DNA from: Limimaricola hongkongensis DSM 17492
GTDB lineage: Bacteria; Pseudomonadota; Alphaproteobacteria; Rhodobacterales; Rhodobacteraceae
DNA: 64,000 nucleotides
Direction of reading: 5' to 3'
Assembly: GCF_000600975.2 (NCBI RefSeq)
Contig: NZ_KK088648.1
Span: 124,001 to 188,000, forward strand
Below the pieces are notes generated by a model, which saw only the letters and a program-made list of their open reading frames with translations, was not told the DNA's origin and ran no database searches. Each line of letters starts with the position of its first letter. The first letter of the stretch is position 1. Below are positions 32,513 through 43,079 of this stretch, piece by piece. The position numbers and the translations under genes were made by a program.

Positions 32513-34285
32513 ATGACAGGGCAGACGGAGCAAACGGGCGGACAGATGACCGGCGCGAAGATGGTCGTCCAGGCGCTGAGGGATCAGGGCGTCGACACGG
32601 TGTTCGGCTATCCCGGCGGCGCGGTGCTGCCGATCTATGACGAGCTGTTCCAGCAAAACGACATCCGCCACGTGCTCGTGCGCCACGAACAGGGCGCGAT
32701 CCACGCCGCCGAAGGCTATGCCCGCTCCACCGGCAAGCCGGGCGTCGCCATCGTCACCTCCGGCCCCGGCGCCACCAACGCCGTCACCGGGCTGACCGAC
32801 GCGCTTTTGGATTCCATCCCGATCGTCGTGCTGTCGGGGCAGGTGCCGACCTTCATGATCGGCTCGGACGCGTTCCAGGAGGCCGACACGGTCGGCATCA
32901 CCCGCCCCTGCACCAAGCACAACTGGCTGGTCAAGGAGACCGACCGCCTCGGCGCGACGCTGCACGAGGCGTTCCACGTCGCCACCGCCGGCCGCCCCGG
33001 CCCGGTGCTGATCGACATCCCCAAGGACGTGCAGTTCGCCACCGGCACCTATGGCGGCAAGGAAACCCGCCCGACCCGCTACGCCCCGCCCGTCAAGGGC
33101 GACCCGGCGGCGATCGAGGCGCTGGCGCGGGCCATGGAAACCGCCAAGCGCCCGGTCTTCTATACCGGCGGCGGCGTCATCAATTCCGGCCCCGAGGCGA
33201 GCAAGCTTTTGCGCGATCTGGTCGCGGCGACCGGCTTTCCGATCACCTCGACGCTGATGGGCCTCGGCGCCTACCCCGCGAGCGGAGAGCAGTGGCTCGG
33301 CATGCTCGGCATGCACGGGCTTTACGAAGCCAACATGGCGATGCATGGCTGCGACCTGCTGATCTGCATCGGCGCGCGCTTCGACGACCGCATCACCGGG
33401 CGCATCGACGCGTTTTCGCCCAACTCCGTGCGCGCGCATATCGACATCGACCCCTCCTCGCTCAACAAGGTGATCCGCACCGACATCCCGATCATCGGCG
33501 ACGTCGCCAACGTGCTCGGCGACCTGATGGCGGCATGGAGCGCGCGCGGCCGCAAGACCGACCGCGAGGGGCTGGCGCAGTGGCAGGCGCAGATCGGCGA
33601 ATGGCGCGCGCGCGACTGCCTGTCCTTCCGCAACTCCGACAAGGTGATCAAGCCGCAATACGCGCTGCAACGGCTCGAGGCGCTGACCAAGGACCGCGAC
33701 CGCTACATCACCACCGAGGTCGGCCAGCACCAGATGTGGGCCGCGCAATATCTCGGCTTCGAGGATCCGAACCGCTGGATGACCTCCGGCGGCCTCGGGA
33801 CCATGGGCTACGGTTTCCCGGCCTCGGTCGGCGTGCAGATGGCGCATCCCGACAGCCTCGTGATCAACGTCGCGGGCGAAGCCTCGTGGCTGATGAACAT
33901 GCAGGAGATGGGCACCGCCGTGCAATACCGCCTGCCGGTCAAGCAGTTCATCCTCAACAACGAACGCCTCGGCATGGTGCGCCAGTGGCAGGAGCTCTTG
34001 CATGGCGAGCGCTATTCGCAAAGCTGGTCCGAGGCGCTGCCGGATTTCGTCAAGCTCGCGGAGGCCTTCGGCGCCAAGGGGATCCTGTGCAAGGATCCCG
34101 CCGATCTCGACGACGCGATCATGGAGATGCTCGACTATGACGGCCCCGTCATCTTCGACTGCCTCGTCGAAAAGCACGAGAACTGCTTCCCGATGATCCC
34201 GTCTGGCAAGGCGCATAACGAGATGCTGATGGGCGAGGTCTCGACCGCGCATGCCATCGAGGCCGGCGGCGCGGTGCTGGTGTAA
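32513..34285 (+). CDS. ilvI: Acetolactate synthase, large (catalytic) subunit
   Basis: A 590-residue ThDP-dependent acetohydroxyacid synthase, first common enzyme of valine, leucine and isoleucine synthesis. The ThDP-activating glutamate is in VRHEQGAIHAAEGYAR. FAD/subunit parts include VTSGPGATNAVTG and MLGMHGLYEANMAM. The ThDP-Mg motif, usually GDG/GDAS-like, reads NVAGEASWLMNMQEM. This E-for-D variant is one I recall in alphaproteobacterial AHAS. ATG 32513 is chosen; ATG at 32546 (MTGAKM) is an alternative start. Controlled by the attenuator upstream and followed by ilvH. Confidence 0.95.
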   Translation: MTGQTEQTGGQMTGAKMVVQALRDQGVDTVFGYPGGAVLPIYDELFQQNDIRHVLVRHEQGAIHAAEGYARSTGKPGVAIVTSGPGATNAVTGLTDALLDSIPIVVLSGQVPTFMIGSDAFQEADTVGITRPCTKHNWLVKETDRLGATLHEAFHVATAGRPGPVLIDIPKDVQFATGTYGGKETRPTRYAPPVKGDPAAIEALARAMETAKRPVFYTGGGVINSGPEASKLLRDLVAATGFPITSTLMGLGAYPASGEQWLGMLGMHGLYEANMAMHGCDLLICIGARFDDRITGRIDAFSPNSVRAHIDIDPSSLNKVIRTDIPIIGDVANVLGDLMAAWSARGRKTDREGLAQWQAQIGEWRARDCLSFRNSDKVIKPQYALQRLEALTKDRDRYITTEVGQHQMWAAQYLGFEDPNRWMTSGGLGTMGYGFPASVGVQMAHPDSLVINVAGEASWLMNMQEMGTAVQYRLPVKQFILNNERLGMVRQWQELLHGERYSQSWSEALPDFVKLAEAFGAKGILCKDPADLDDAIMEMLDYDGPVIFDCLVEKHENCFPMIPSGKAHNEMLMGEVSTAHAIEAGGAVLV

Positions 34286-34287
34286 CC

Positions 34288-34331
34288 GCGTTTCCTTCCA
34301 AGGAAACGCCCGGAAAATTGCAATTTTCCGG
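34288..34331. repeat. Two abutting perfect palindromes between ilvI and ilvH
   Basis: 34288-34309 pairs GCGTTTCCTT with AAGGAAACGC around CC. 34310-34331 is a fully perfect 22-base palindrome (CCGGAAAATTG and its complement). They touch without a spacer and lie between the ilvI stop and the ilvH start. In RNA they would form two neighbouring hairpins. Neither has a T-run after it, and the AT-rich second one differs in base make-up from the surroundings. Confidence 0.85.
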
Positions 34332-34357
34332 CCCAGCGCCGGACAGGGAGCGACCCC

Positions 34358-34924
34358 ATGCTGAACATCAAGGAAGGCTCGACCAGCCACTCCGCCTACA
34401 ACCTCCGCTCGGTCTATTCCGACATCGAGGAACGCCACACCCTCGCCGTGATCGTCGAGAACGAACCCGGCGTGCTGGCCCGCGTCATCGGCCTGTTCTC
34501 GGGCCGCGGCTACAACATCGAAAGCCTCACCGTGGCCGAGATCGACCACACCGGCCACATGTCGCGCATCACCCTCGTCACCTCCGGCACGCCGCAGGTG
34601 ATCGAACAGATCAAGGCGCAACTGGGCCGCATCGTGCCGGTCCACGAGGTGCATGACCTTACCGTCGAAGGCCCCACGGTCGAACGCGAACTGGCGCTGT
34701 TCAAGGTGCGCGGCGAAGGCGATCACCGGGTCGAGGCGCTGCGCCTCGCCGACATCTTTCGCGCCAACGTGGTCGACTCGACGCTCGAAAGCTTCGTGTT
34801 CGAGATCACCGGCACGCCCGAAAAGATCGACGCCTTCGCCGACCTGATGCGCCCGCTCGGGCTCACCGAGCTGGCCCGCACCGGCGTCGCCGCCCTGTCG
34901 CGCGGCCCCGAGGCGCGCGTCTGA
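34358..34924 (+). CDS. ilvH: Acetolactate synthase, small (regulatory) subunit
   Basis: A 188-residue subunit that gives acetolactate synthase valine feedback control. The N-terminal ACT domain begins at HTLAVIVENEPGVLARVIGL (about residues 27-46) with the RGYNIESLTVAE effector-binding strand. The C-terminal IlvH domain includes VDSTLESFVFEITGTPEKID. Length is normal for this group. It lies 72 bases after ilvI, across a double palindrome, and a terminator follows its stop. Confidence 0.95.
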   Translation: MLNIKEGSTSHSAYNLRSVYSDIEERHTLAVIVENEPGVLARVIGLFSGRGYNIESLTVAEIDHTGHMSRITLVTSGTPQVIEQIKAQLGRIVPVHEVHDLTVEGPTVERELALFKVRGEGDHRVEALRLADIFRANVVDSTLESFVFEITGTPEKIDAFADLMRPLGLTELARTGVAALSRGPEARV

Positions 34925-34931
34925 GCCGCTG

Positions 34932-34962
34932 ACGCCGCGCGAGGCTTGCCCCCGCGCGGCGT
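34932..34962 (+). terminator. Terminator of the ilvIH operon
   Basis: A perfect 10-bp stem (ACGCCGCGCG and its complement) with an 11-base loop begins 8 bases after the ilvH stop, followed by the pyrimidine-rich TCCTGCCTTCCTGT. Confidence 0.6.
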
Positions 34963-34998
34963 TCCTGCCTTCCTGTGATCTTCACGAGGGAGGACCAC

Positions 34999-35931
34999 AT
35001 GGCCGCGCAGAAGATCATCATCGACACCGATCCCGGTCAGGACGACGCCGTCGCCATCCTGCTCGCCCTCGCCTCGCCCGAGCTTCAGGTGCTCGGCCTC
35101 ACCGCCGTCGCCGGCAACGTGCCGCTCGACCTGACCCAGCGCAACGCGCGCCAGGTGGTCGAACTGGCGGGCCGCGACACGCCGGTCTTCGCGGGCTGCG
35201 CAGCCCCCATCGCCCGCCCGCTCGTCACCGCCGAACACGTGCACGGCAAGACCGGGCTCGACGGCATCACCCTGCCCGATCCCAGCCTGCCGCTTCAGGA
35301 GCAGGACGGCGTCGATTTCATCATCGACACGCTGCGCCGCGAGCCGGAGAACACCGTCACGCTCTGCCCGCTCGGGCCGCTCACCAACATCGCCACCGCC
35401 TTTCGCCGCGCCCCCGACATCGTCGCGCGCGTGCAGCGCATAGTGCTGATGGGCGGCGGCTTCTTCGAAGGCGGCAACATCACCCCGGCGGCCGAGTTCA
35501 ACATCTATGTCGATCCCGAGGCCGCGAGCGAGGTCTTCGCCTGCGGCCGCCCCATCACCGTCCTGCCGCTCGATGCCACGCACAAGGCGCTCACCTCCAA
35601 GGACTGGATCGCCAGGATGCGCGGCATGGGGCGGATCGGCGAGGTGGTCGCGAGCTGGACCGATTTCTTCGAACGCTTCGACACCGAGAAATACGGCTCC
35701 GAAGGCGCGCCGCTGCATGATCCTTGCGTCATCGCGTGGCTGCTGCGCCCGGATCTCTTCTCGGGTCGCGAGATCAATGTCGAGATCGAAACCGGATCGG
35801 AGCTGACGCTGGGCATGACCGTGGCCGATTGGTGGGGCGTGACCGACCGGCCCAGGAACGCGCTGTTTCTCGGCGATGTCGACCGCGACGGGCTCTTCGA
35901 TCTGCTGAGCGAGCGGATCGAGCGGCTCTGA
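34999..35931 (+). CDS. Inosine-uridine preferring nucleoside hydrolase family protein
   Basis: A 310-residue nucleoside hydrolase that cleaves the N-glycosidic bond of nucleosides for salvage. The Ca-binding motif DTDPGQDDAVAILLAL is at residues 9-24. Further family parts are LTAVAGNVPL, HGKTGLDGI, VTLCPLGPLTNIA and the active-site end with LPLDATHKAL and LHDPCVIAWL. AGGGAGGA lies 5 bases before ATG 34999. It is behind the ilvIH terminator and so likely separately transcribed. Substrate preference (pyrimidine or purine) cannot be told by eye. Confidence 0.9.
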   Translation: MAAQKIIIDTDPGQDDAVAILLALASPELQVLGLTAVAGNVPLDLTQRNARQVVELAGRDTPVFAGCAAPIARPLVTAEHVHGKTGLDGITLPDPSLPLQEQDGVDFIIDTLRREPENTVTLCPLGPLTNIATAFRRAPDIVARVQRIVLMGGGFFEGGNITPAAEFNIYVDPEAASEVFACGRPITVLPLDATHKALTSKDWIARMRGMGRIGEVVASWTDFFERFDTEKYGSEGAPLHDPCVIAWLLRPDLFSGREINVEIETGSELTLGMTVADWWGVTDRPRNALFLGDVDRDGLFDLLSERIERL

Positions 35932-36053
35932 CCGGGACCATGGCGCGGGCCGAGGCCGGTGGATTTGCGTATTTTGGGAACAAAGTGGCCGGTTTCGCGG
36001 AATTTCGGGCCCGCCACGCTTGGCGCAGGCCGCGCAGGGCATAGATCGAAGCC

Positions 36054-37457
36054 ATGAGCCTGCATATCCCCTTCGACAACAGCTACGCCCGCCTGCCCGA
36101 CCGCCTGTTCACCCGGCAGGCGCCGGTGCCGGTGGCCAGCCCCGGCTGGATCGCGCTGAACGACCGCCTCGCGCGCGATCTCGACCTCGATGCGCAGGCG
36201 CTGCGCTCGGATGAAGGGCTGCGCGTCTTTGCCGGCAACGCCGTGCCCGACGGGGCGGCGCCGCTGGCCCAGCTTTATGCCGGGCACCAGTTCGGCCAGT
36301 GGAACCCGCAGCTCGGCGATGGGCGGGCGATCCTTCTGGGCGAAATCCTCGGCCCCGACGGCATCCGCCGCGACATCGCGCTCAAGGGGTCGGGGCGCAC
36401 ACCCTATTCCCGCATGGGCGACGGGCGGGCCTGGCTCGGGCCGGTGATCCGCGAATACATCATGAGCGAGGCGATGCATGCGCTCGGCGTGCCGACCACC
36501 CGCGCGCTCGCCGCCGTCACCACCGGCGAAGAGGTGATCCGCGAGACCGTCCTGCCCGGCGCGGTGCTGACCCGCGTCGCGCAAAGCCATATCCGCGTCG
36601 GCACCTTCCAGATCCTCACCGCGCGCGGCGATCATGACGGGCTGCGCGCGCTGGCCGATCACACCATGGCGCGGCACTACCCCGACGCGGGCAGCGTGCC
36701 GGAGATGCTGGCGCAGATGGTGGCCCGGCAGGCCGATCTGATCGCCCGATGGATGAGCCTCGGCTTCATCCACGGCGTGATGAACACCGACAATTGTTCG
36801 GTCGCGGGCGAAACCATCGATTACGGCCCCTGCGCCTTCATGGACGGCTACCATCCGGGCCGGGTCTTTTCCTCGATCGACGCGCATGGCCGCTACGCCT
36901 ATGGCAACCAGCCGCAGGTGGCGCTGTGGAACATCGCGCAATTCGCCACCGCGCTGGTGCCGCTGATGCCCAATCAGGACCGCGCGGTCGAGGATTTCAC
37001 CGCCATCATCAACCGCTTTGCCGATCTCTACCAATCCGCATGGCTCGACCGTTTCGGCGCCAAGATCGGGCTGGCCGAACCCACCCCCGAAGATCGCGCG
37101 CTGATCGAGGCGCTGCTCACCGCCATGAGCGCGGCGGGCACCGATTTCACCAACGGCTTCAGGGCACTGGCCGAGGATGCGCCCGAGCGCAGCGGCGCGG
37201 ATGCCGACTGGATCGCCCGCTGGCGGGCGCGCGGGCCGGACCTGTCCGTCGCGGCGGCGGCCAACCCGGTCGTGGTGCCGCGGCTGCACCGCATCGAAGC
37301 CACCATCACCGCCGCCATGGCGGGCGATCTTTCCGTGTTCGACGACATGCTCACGGTGGTGACCGCGCCCTTCGAGCCGGATCCGGCGCTGGCCAAAATC
37401 CATGTTGCGCCGCCAGCCGGGCATGAGAAAGTCGACAAGACCTTCTGCGGCACTTAA
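36054..37457 (+). CDS. selO: Protein adenylyltransferase SelO (YdiU)
   Basis: A 467-residue pseudokinase of the SelO/UPF0061 family. SelO transfers AMP to Ser, Thr or Tyr of target proteins and is tied to oxidative stress. Conserved blocks are [43 protein letters not shown] and [20 protein letters not shown], which hold the inverted ATP site and metal-binding Asn/Asp. The protein ends KTFCGT with the C-terminal cysteine expected for SelO. Starts at ATG 36054. No operon partners seen. Confidence 0.93.
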   Translation: MSLHIPFDNSYARLPDRLFTRQAPVPVASPGWIALNDRLARDLDLDAQALRSDEGLRVFAGNAVPDGAAPLAQLYAGHQFGQWNPQLGDGRAILLGEILGPDGIRRDIALKGSGRTPYSRMGDGRAWLGPVIREYIMSEAMHALGVPTTRALAAVTTGEEVIRETVLPGAVLTRVAQSHIRVGTFQILTARGDHDGLRALADHTMARHYPDAGSVPEMLAQMVARQADLIARWMSLGFIHGVMNTDNCSVAGETIDYGPCAFMDGYHPGRVFSSIDAHGRYAYGNQPQVALWNIAQFATALVPLMPNQDRAVEDFTAIINRFADLYQSAWLDRFGAKIGLAEPTPEDRALIEALLTAMSAAGTDFTNGFRALAEDAPERSGADADWIARWRARGPDLSVAAAANPVVVPRLHRIEATITAAMAGDLSVFDDMLTVVTAPFEPDPALAKIHVAPPAGHEKVDKTFCGT

Positions 37458-37530
37458 GAGCGGTGGAACCGCGCGGCCGATTTGCGAATGACCGCCATGC
37501 ACGCGGTGGTACCGGTAAGAAAGTGAGCCT

Positions 37531-38640
37531 GTGAGAGACGTCTTCGACCATACGAGCGAACGCCGGGCCGAAGCGATCCGGTCGCTGGGAATCATGGACA
37601 GCGAAGACGAGGCCGATTTCGACGAGATCACCAGCTATGCCGCGGAGATCTGCGAAGCGCCGATCTCGCTGGTCACGCTGGTCAACGACGAACGTCAATG
37701 GGCGAAATCGGCCTTCGGCACGCAGCAGCGCGATTACACGATGGACGAGTCGATCTGCGCGCACGGGCTCTCCGGTCCCGATTTTCTCGAAATCGAGGAC
37801 ACCGCCGCCGACCCGCGCACCCGCGACAACCCGCTGGTCACCGGCCCCGACCCGATCCGCTATTACGGCGGCGCGATTCTCAAGCTGGGCGACACCACGC
37901 CGATCGGCGCGCTGTGCATTCTCGACCGCAAGCCGCGCCGGCTTTCGGACGCCACCAAGCGGCTCCTGATCATCCTCGCGCGGCAGGTGACGCGCCGGAT
38001 GGAGCTGCGCCGCGCGCTGGCGGCGCAGGAAACGCTGGCCAGCGAGGTCGATCACAGGGTCAAGAATTCGCTGCAGATGGTGACCGCCCTGGTCCGCATC
38101 CAGCGCGCGCAGGCCCGCAGCGACGAAACCCGCGAGGCGCTGTCCGAAACCATCGACCGGCTCTCGGCGATCTCGCTTCTGCACGCGGAGCTGCACAAGG
38201 TGTCGGCCCGCAACGAGATCGCCCTGCACCAGTTCCTGCCGGACATCATCCGGCATCTCGAAACCACCCTGCCCCCGAACGTCGCGATCCGCCACCGGCT
38301 GGTGCCGCTGATGGTGCGCTCCGAGGTCGCGGCCTCGCTGGCGCTGCTGCTCAACGAAGCCGTGGCCAACGCCGCCAAGCACGCCTTTCCCGAAGGCCGC
38401 GACGGCCGGATCGACGTGGCGCTGGAGCTGGCGGGCGGCGAAGCCCGCCTGTCGGTCGTCGATGACGGCGTCGGCAGCGACCGGCTCGAAGCCGCCCCCG
38501 AACGCGGCAGCGGCCTTGGCCGGCAGATCATCGACGCCTCGGTGGCGCGGGTGAATGGCGAGATCTTCCGCCGCAGCGGCGCGGAAGGCACCCGGATCGA
38601 GATCCGCTTTCCGGCGCCGCGGCTGCTGCCCGACGCCTGA
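37531..38640 (+). CDS. GAF-domain sensor histidine kinase (HWE/HisKA_2 type)
   Basis: A 369-residue soluble kinase. Residues 10-160 form a GAF domain (ITSYAAEICEAPISLVTLVN, FLEIEDTAADPRTRDNPLV, PIGALCILDRKPRRL). The dimerisation segment with the phosphorylated His reads SEVDHRVKNSLQMVTALVRI near residue 175. The ATPase domain has LALLLNEAVANAAKHAFPEG and LSVVDDGVGS with GLGRQIIDASV. This arrangement is common in alphaproteobacterial light- or stress-sensing kinases. No response regulator gene lies nearby. No membrane helix. The start is GTG at 37531. Confidence 0.88.
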   Translation: MRDVFDHTSERRAEAIRSLGIMDSEDEADFDEITSYAAEICEAPISLVTLVNDERQWAKSAFGTQQRDYTMDESICAHGLSGPDFLEIEDTAADPRTRDNPLVTGPDPIRYYGGAILKLGDTTPIGALCILDRKPRRLSDATKRLLIILARQVTRRMELRRALAAQETLASEVDHRVKNSLQMVTALVRIQRAQARSDETREALSETIDRLSAISLLHAELHKVSARNEIALHQFLPDIIRHLETTLPPNVAIRHRLVPLMVRSEVAASLALLLNEAVANAAKHAFPEGRDGRIDVALELAGGEARLSVVDDGVGSDRLEAAPERGSGLGRQIIDASVARVNGEIFRRSGAEGTRIEIRFPAPRLLPDA

Positions 38641-38646
38641 GGGATT

Positions 38647-38670
38647 GCCGCGGCCCGCCGGGGCCGCGGC
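38647..38670. terminator. Bidirectional hairpin between kinase and cyclophilin genes
   Basis: GCCGCGGCCC pairs perfectly with GGGCCGCGGC over loop GCCG in the 38-base space between two convergent genes. There is no T-run. Confidence 0.5.
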
Positions 38671-38678
38671 AGGCGGCG

Positions 38679-39224
38679 TCACTCGGTGACGCGCACCTCG
38701 CGCATCACGTCCGGCGCGCCGATCACGGCGCCGTTCGCCCCCTCGCCGCGCTTGATCGCGTCGAGCACGTCGAGCCCGTCGGTCACCTCGCCCACGACCG
38801 TGTACTGGCCGTTGAGGAAATCGCCCGGCGCGAACATGATGAAGAACTGGCTGTTGGCCGAATTCGGGTCCTGGCTGCGGGCCATGCCCACGGTGCCGCG
38901 CTCGAACGGCCTGTCCGAGAACTCCTGCACGAGATCGTCGCGCTCGGAGCCGCCCATGCCGGCCATCGACATGTCGCCGCCCGTCCGGCCGAACTCCACG
39001 TCGCCGGTCTGCGCCATGAAGCCGTCGATCACGCGGTGGAACACCACGCCGTCATAGGCGCCGTCGCCCGCCAGCGCGGTGATCTGCTCGACATGGTTGG
39101 GCGCGACATCCTCGAACAGGTCGATGCTGATCGTGCCCTCGGCCTCGCCGGCGACGTCGATCTCGATCCCGGTGGCGGCGGCGGGCGACGCGGCGAGCGC
39201 GAGAAGAACCGCGAGCTTACGCAT
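38679..39224 (-). CDS. Secreted peptidyl-prolyl cis-trans isomerase (cyclophilin)
   Basis: A 181-residue cyclophilin with a signal peptide ([19 protein letters not shown], cleavage about residue 17-19), so periplasmic. The catalytic core is [19 protein letters not shown] with the active-site Arg, and [21 protein letters not shown]. It speeds proline isomerisation during folding. Its start overlaps the end of the cytosolic paralogue by 8 bases, and the two share the same core residues, so they arose by duplication and differ mainly in the signal peptide. Confidence 0.92.
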   Translation of the reverse strand: MRKLAVLLALAASPAAATGIEIDVAGEAEGTISIDLFEDVAPNHVEQITALAGDGAYDGVVFHRVIDGFMAQTGDVEFGRTGGDMSMAGMGGSERDDLVQEFSDRPFERGTVGMARSQDPNSANSQFFIMFAPGDFLNGQYTVVGEVTDGLDVLDAIKRGEGANGAVIGAPDVMREVRVTE

Positions 39225-39723
39225 CGGCGGCCACCTTGACGCTGATCATCCGGTCGGGGTTCGCGGGCGGCTCGCCCTTGGTGATCTTGTCGACATGCTC
39301 CATCCCCTCGATCACGCGGCCATAGACCGTGTATTGCTTGTTGAGGAAATGGTTGTTGCTGAAATTGATGAAGAACTGGCTGTTGGCCGAGTTCGGGTTG
39401 GCCGAACGCGCCGCCCCCAGCGTGCCCCGGTCATGCGGCACGTTGGAAAACTCCGCCGGAAGATCCGGCTTGTCCGACCCGCCGGTGCCGGCGCGGCGCG
39501 GGTTGTAGTCCTTTTCCATGTTGGCGTGCTCCACGTCGCCGGTCTGCGCCATGAAGCCGTCGATCACGCGGTGGAAGGCGACGTTGTCATAGGCACCGGC
39601 GCGGGCCAGCTCCTTCATCCGCTCGGCATGCTTGGGCGCCACGTCGGGCAGAAGCTCGATCACCACCGGGCCGTCCTTGAGCTCGATGATGATGGTGTTC
39701 TCGGGGTCCTTGATCTCGGCCAT
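39217..39723 (-). CDS. Cytosolic peptidyl-prolyl cis-trans isomerase (cyclophilin)
   Basis: A 168-residue cyclophilin without a signal peptide. The active-site segments [19 protein letters not shown] and [20 protein letters not shown] are complete. The central loop [20 protein letters not shown] is longer than in E. coli PpiB and typical of alphaproteobacterial forms. It is divergent from pgk with 119 bases between, and is first in the two-gene unit with the secreted paralogue. Confidence 0.93.
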   Translation of the reverse strand: MAEIKDPENTIIIELKDGPVVIELLPDVAPKHAERMKELARAGAYDNVAFHRVIDGFMAQTGDVEHANMEKDYNPRRAGTGGSDKPDLPAEFSNVPHDRGTLGAARSANPNSANSQFFINFSNNHFLNKQYTVYGRVIEGMEHVDKITKGEPPANPDRMISVKVAADA

Positions 39724-39842
39724 TGCCGGTCCTCCTGCTGCTTTGCCCCCGACATAAGGCGGCGCCGCGCGTAAGCCAATGGCTTGAGAGCCCCGGCCCC
39801 GGGCGCTACCTATTCGCCAAGCAGAAACGGAAAGGACGGCGC

Positions 39843-41029
<1,187 letters not shown>

Positions 41030-41033
<4 letters not shown>

Positions 41034-41857
41034 GCGGCAACACCCAGATGCAATCCGCCCGCACCGATCTCGTCCCGCAAAGCCGCGGCTGGACGCTCAT
41101 CACCGGGGCCTCGTCGGGCCTCGGCGAAGAATTCGCCCGCATCGCGGCCCGTGGCGGTCGCCGCCTGATCCTCTCGGCCCGTTCCGAGGACAAGCTCGAG
41201 GCGCTGGCCGCCGAGCTGCGCCAGCGGGTCGAGGTCGTCGTGATCCCCGCCGATCTCGCCCGCCCCGGCGGCGCCGAGCGGCTGTGGCGCGAGGCCTCCG
41301 AGGGCCGCCGCATCGAGATCCTCGTCAACAATGCCGGTCTCGGGCTCAACCGCCGCTTCGGCGATGGCGGCACCGATGAGGCCGAGCGCCTCGTCGCGGT
41401 CAACGTCACGGCGGCGACCGTGCTGATGCAGGCCGCCATCGGCCACATGCGCCACAATGGCGAGGGCCACGTGCTCAACGTCGCTTCGGTCGCGGCCTTC
41501 GTGCCCGGCCCCGGCATGGCGGTCTACCACGCGACCAAGGCCTATCTTCTGTCGCTGTCGGACGCCGTCACCGCCGAGCTGGAGGCCGAGGACAGCGAGG
41601 TGTCGGTCACCGCGCTCTGCCCCGGCCCGGTCGAGACCGGCTTCTTCGACGCCGCCGGCATGTCCGCCGACGGCCCCTCCGGCCCGATGCGGCCCGCCCG
41701 CGCGCGCGACGTTGCGCAGGCGGGATGGGAGGCGATGCTGGCGCGGCGCCAGACGGTCGTGCCCGGCGGCATGACGCGACTCGCCGCCTTTGCGGGCCGG
41801 GTGCTGCCGCGCGGCCTCTCCGCCCGGCTGGCCGGCCGGGCCTATGGCCGGGCCTGA
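41030..41857 (+). CDS. Short-chain dehydrogenase/reductase
   Basis: A 275-residue classical SDR oxidoreductase. NAD(P) binding is shown by [21 protein letters not shown] and NNAGLG. The catalytic set is the serine in [12 protein letters not shown] and YHATKAY. The [15 protein letters not shown] segment after strand 2 with Arg suggests NADP. Substrate unknown. It is coupled to pgk by ATGA overlap, so it is made with glycolytic enzyme, but its role there is not clear. Confidence 0.88.
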
Positions 41858-41887
41858 TTTCCCAAGCCTCTGAGATCACGGGGCTTT

Positions 41888-41923
41888 GGTGGCGCTAACA
41901 GTGCCGCCCGGTGGCGCTAACAG
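41888..41923. promoter_or_regulatory. Twin operator GGTGGCGCTAACAG upstream of fba
   Basis: The same 14 bases occur at 41888-41901 and 41910-41923, 22 bases apart centre to centre (two helical turns). The core GCGCTAAC matches the edd operator at 20618. The left half (GGTGGC) is a degenerate half-site. Likely bound by the same LacI-family regulator in tandem. Confidence 0.6.
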
Positions 41924-41970
41924 GATTGTGAGCCACCGGGCGGCGCCCTAGGTTTGCGGCAACGCAAACC
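41903..41970 (+). promoter_or_regulatory. Two stem-loops in the fba leader
   Basis: Stem 1: GCCGCCCGGTGGC (41903-41915) with its perfect complement at 41932-41944, loop of 16 bases. Stem 2: GGTTTGCG (41951-41958) with CGCAAACC (41963-41970), loop GCAA. Stem 2 ends 12 bases before the fba start and covers the space just ahead of the GAAAGG ribosome binding site. Whether they are transcribed depends on the unmapped promoter. Confidence 0.5.
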
Positions 41971-41982
41971 GAAAGGCTCCCC

Positions 41983-42912
41983 ATGCAGACCACCGACACC
42001 GTCCGCGACATCCTTCGCAACTACGAGGGCGAGACCCCCGGCGTGAAGGCGAACCTCGCCCGGATGCTGATGGCCGGCAAGCTGGGCGGCACCGGCAAGA
42101 TGATCATCCTGCCCGTCGACCAGGGCTTCGAGCACGGCCCCGCCCGCAGCTTCGCGCCCAACCCCGAAGGCTACGACCCGCATTACCACTACCAGCTGGC
42201 GATCGATGCGGGGCTGAACGCCTTCGCCGCGCCTCTGGGCATGATCGAGGCGGGCGCCGACAGCTTCGCGGGCCAGATCCCCACCATCCTCAAATGCAAC
42301 AGCGCCAACTCGCTGATGTCCGGCACCGCCGGCAAGAACCAGGCCGTGACGGCGAGCGTGGACGACGCGCTGCGGCTGGGCTGCTCGGCGATCGGCTTCA
42401 CCATCTATCCCGGCTCCGACTGCGCGCTCGACATGTTCGAGGAGATCGTCGAGATGCGCAAGGAAGCCGCCGCCAAGGGCGTGGCGACCGTGATCTGGTC
42501 CTACCCGCGCGGCGAGGCGCTCGACAAGGACGGCGAAACGGCGATCGACATCGCCGCCTATGCCGCGCAGATCGCCGCCCTGATCGGCGCGCATGTGATC
42601 AAGATCAAGCTGTCGACCGACCACCTGTCGCTGCCTGAGGCCAAGAAGGTCTACGAGGCCGAGAACATCGACATCTCGACTCAGGCGGCGCGGGTGAAGC
42701 ATTGCGTGCAGTCGGCCTTTGGCGGGCGGCGCATCATGGTGTTCTCCGGCGGCGCCAAGAAGGGCGCGGATTCGGTCTATGACGACGCCCGCGCGATCCG
42801 CGACGGCGGCGGCAACGGCTCGATCATCGGCCGCAACTCGTTCCAGCGCCCGCGCGAAGAGGCGCTGGAGATGCTCGGCAAGCTGCAGGACATCTATCTC
42901 GGCCGCGGCTGA
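41983..42912 (+). CDS. fba: Class I fructose-bisphosphate aldolase (DhnA/FbaB type)
   Basis: A 309-residue aldolase of the archaeal/bacterial class I family. It splits fructose 1,6-bisphosphate into two triose phosphates via a Schiff-base lysine, which lies in AHVIKIKLSTDHL (K207 or K209). Other features are LPVDQGFEHGPARSF near the start and the phosphate-binding end VFSGGAKKG and GNGSIIGRNSFQRP. No metal ligands of class II aldolase are seen. Regulated probably by the twin operator upstream and ended by a strong terminator. Confidence 0.93.
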   Translation: MQTTDTVRDILRNYEGETPGVKANLARMLMAGKLGGTGKMIILPVDQGFEHGPARSFAPNPEGYDPHYHYQLAIDAGLNAFAAPLGMIEAGADSFAGQIPTILKCNSANSLMSGTAGKNQAVTASVDDALRLGCSAIGFTIYPGSDCALDMFEEIVEMRKEAAAKGVATVIWSYPRGEALDKDGETAIDIAAYAAQIAALIGAHVIKIKLSTDHLSLPEAKKVYEAENIDISTQAARVKHCVQSAFGGRRIMVFSGGAKKGADSVYDDARAIRDGGGNGSIIGRNSFQRPREEALEMLGKLQDIYLGRG

Positions 42913-42983
42913 GCCGCGCAGGCCGGACCGGGGTCGCGGCGAAACCGCGGCAAACCGGTCACGGTGACCGGCGACAACACGCC

Positions 42984-43019
42984 AAGGCGGCGCGAACGCG
43001 ATGTTCGCGCCGCCTTTTT
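42984..43019 (+). terminator. Terminator of fba
   Basis: A perfect 13-bp stem (AAGGCGGCGCGAA and its complement) with a 7-base loop and five T at its end, 71 bases after the fba stop. Confidence 0.85.
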
Positions 43020-43079
43020 CGTGGCATGATATTTTCAGCCGCCCGAAAAAGAGGTGGCACACGAGGCAAGACAGCAGTG

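Noticed and set aside
34310-34331. Rho-independent terminator inside the ilvIH operon
   Set aside because: No T-run follows the palindrome and ilvH must be cotranscribed. A role as terminator would separate the subunits.
31271-34726. An 1151-residue minus-strand frame across yihY and ilvIH
   Set aside because: Crosses a promoter, an attenuator and three genes. Shadow reading only.
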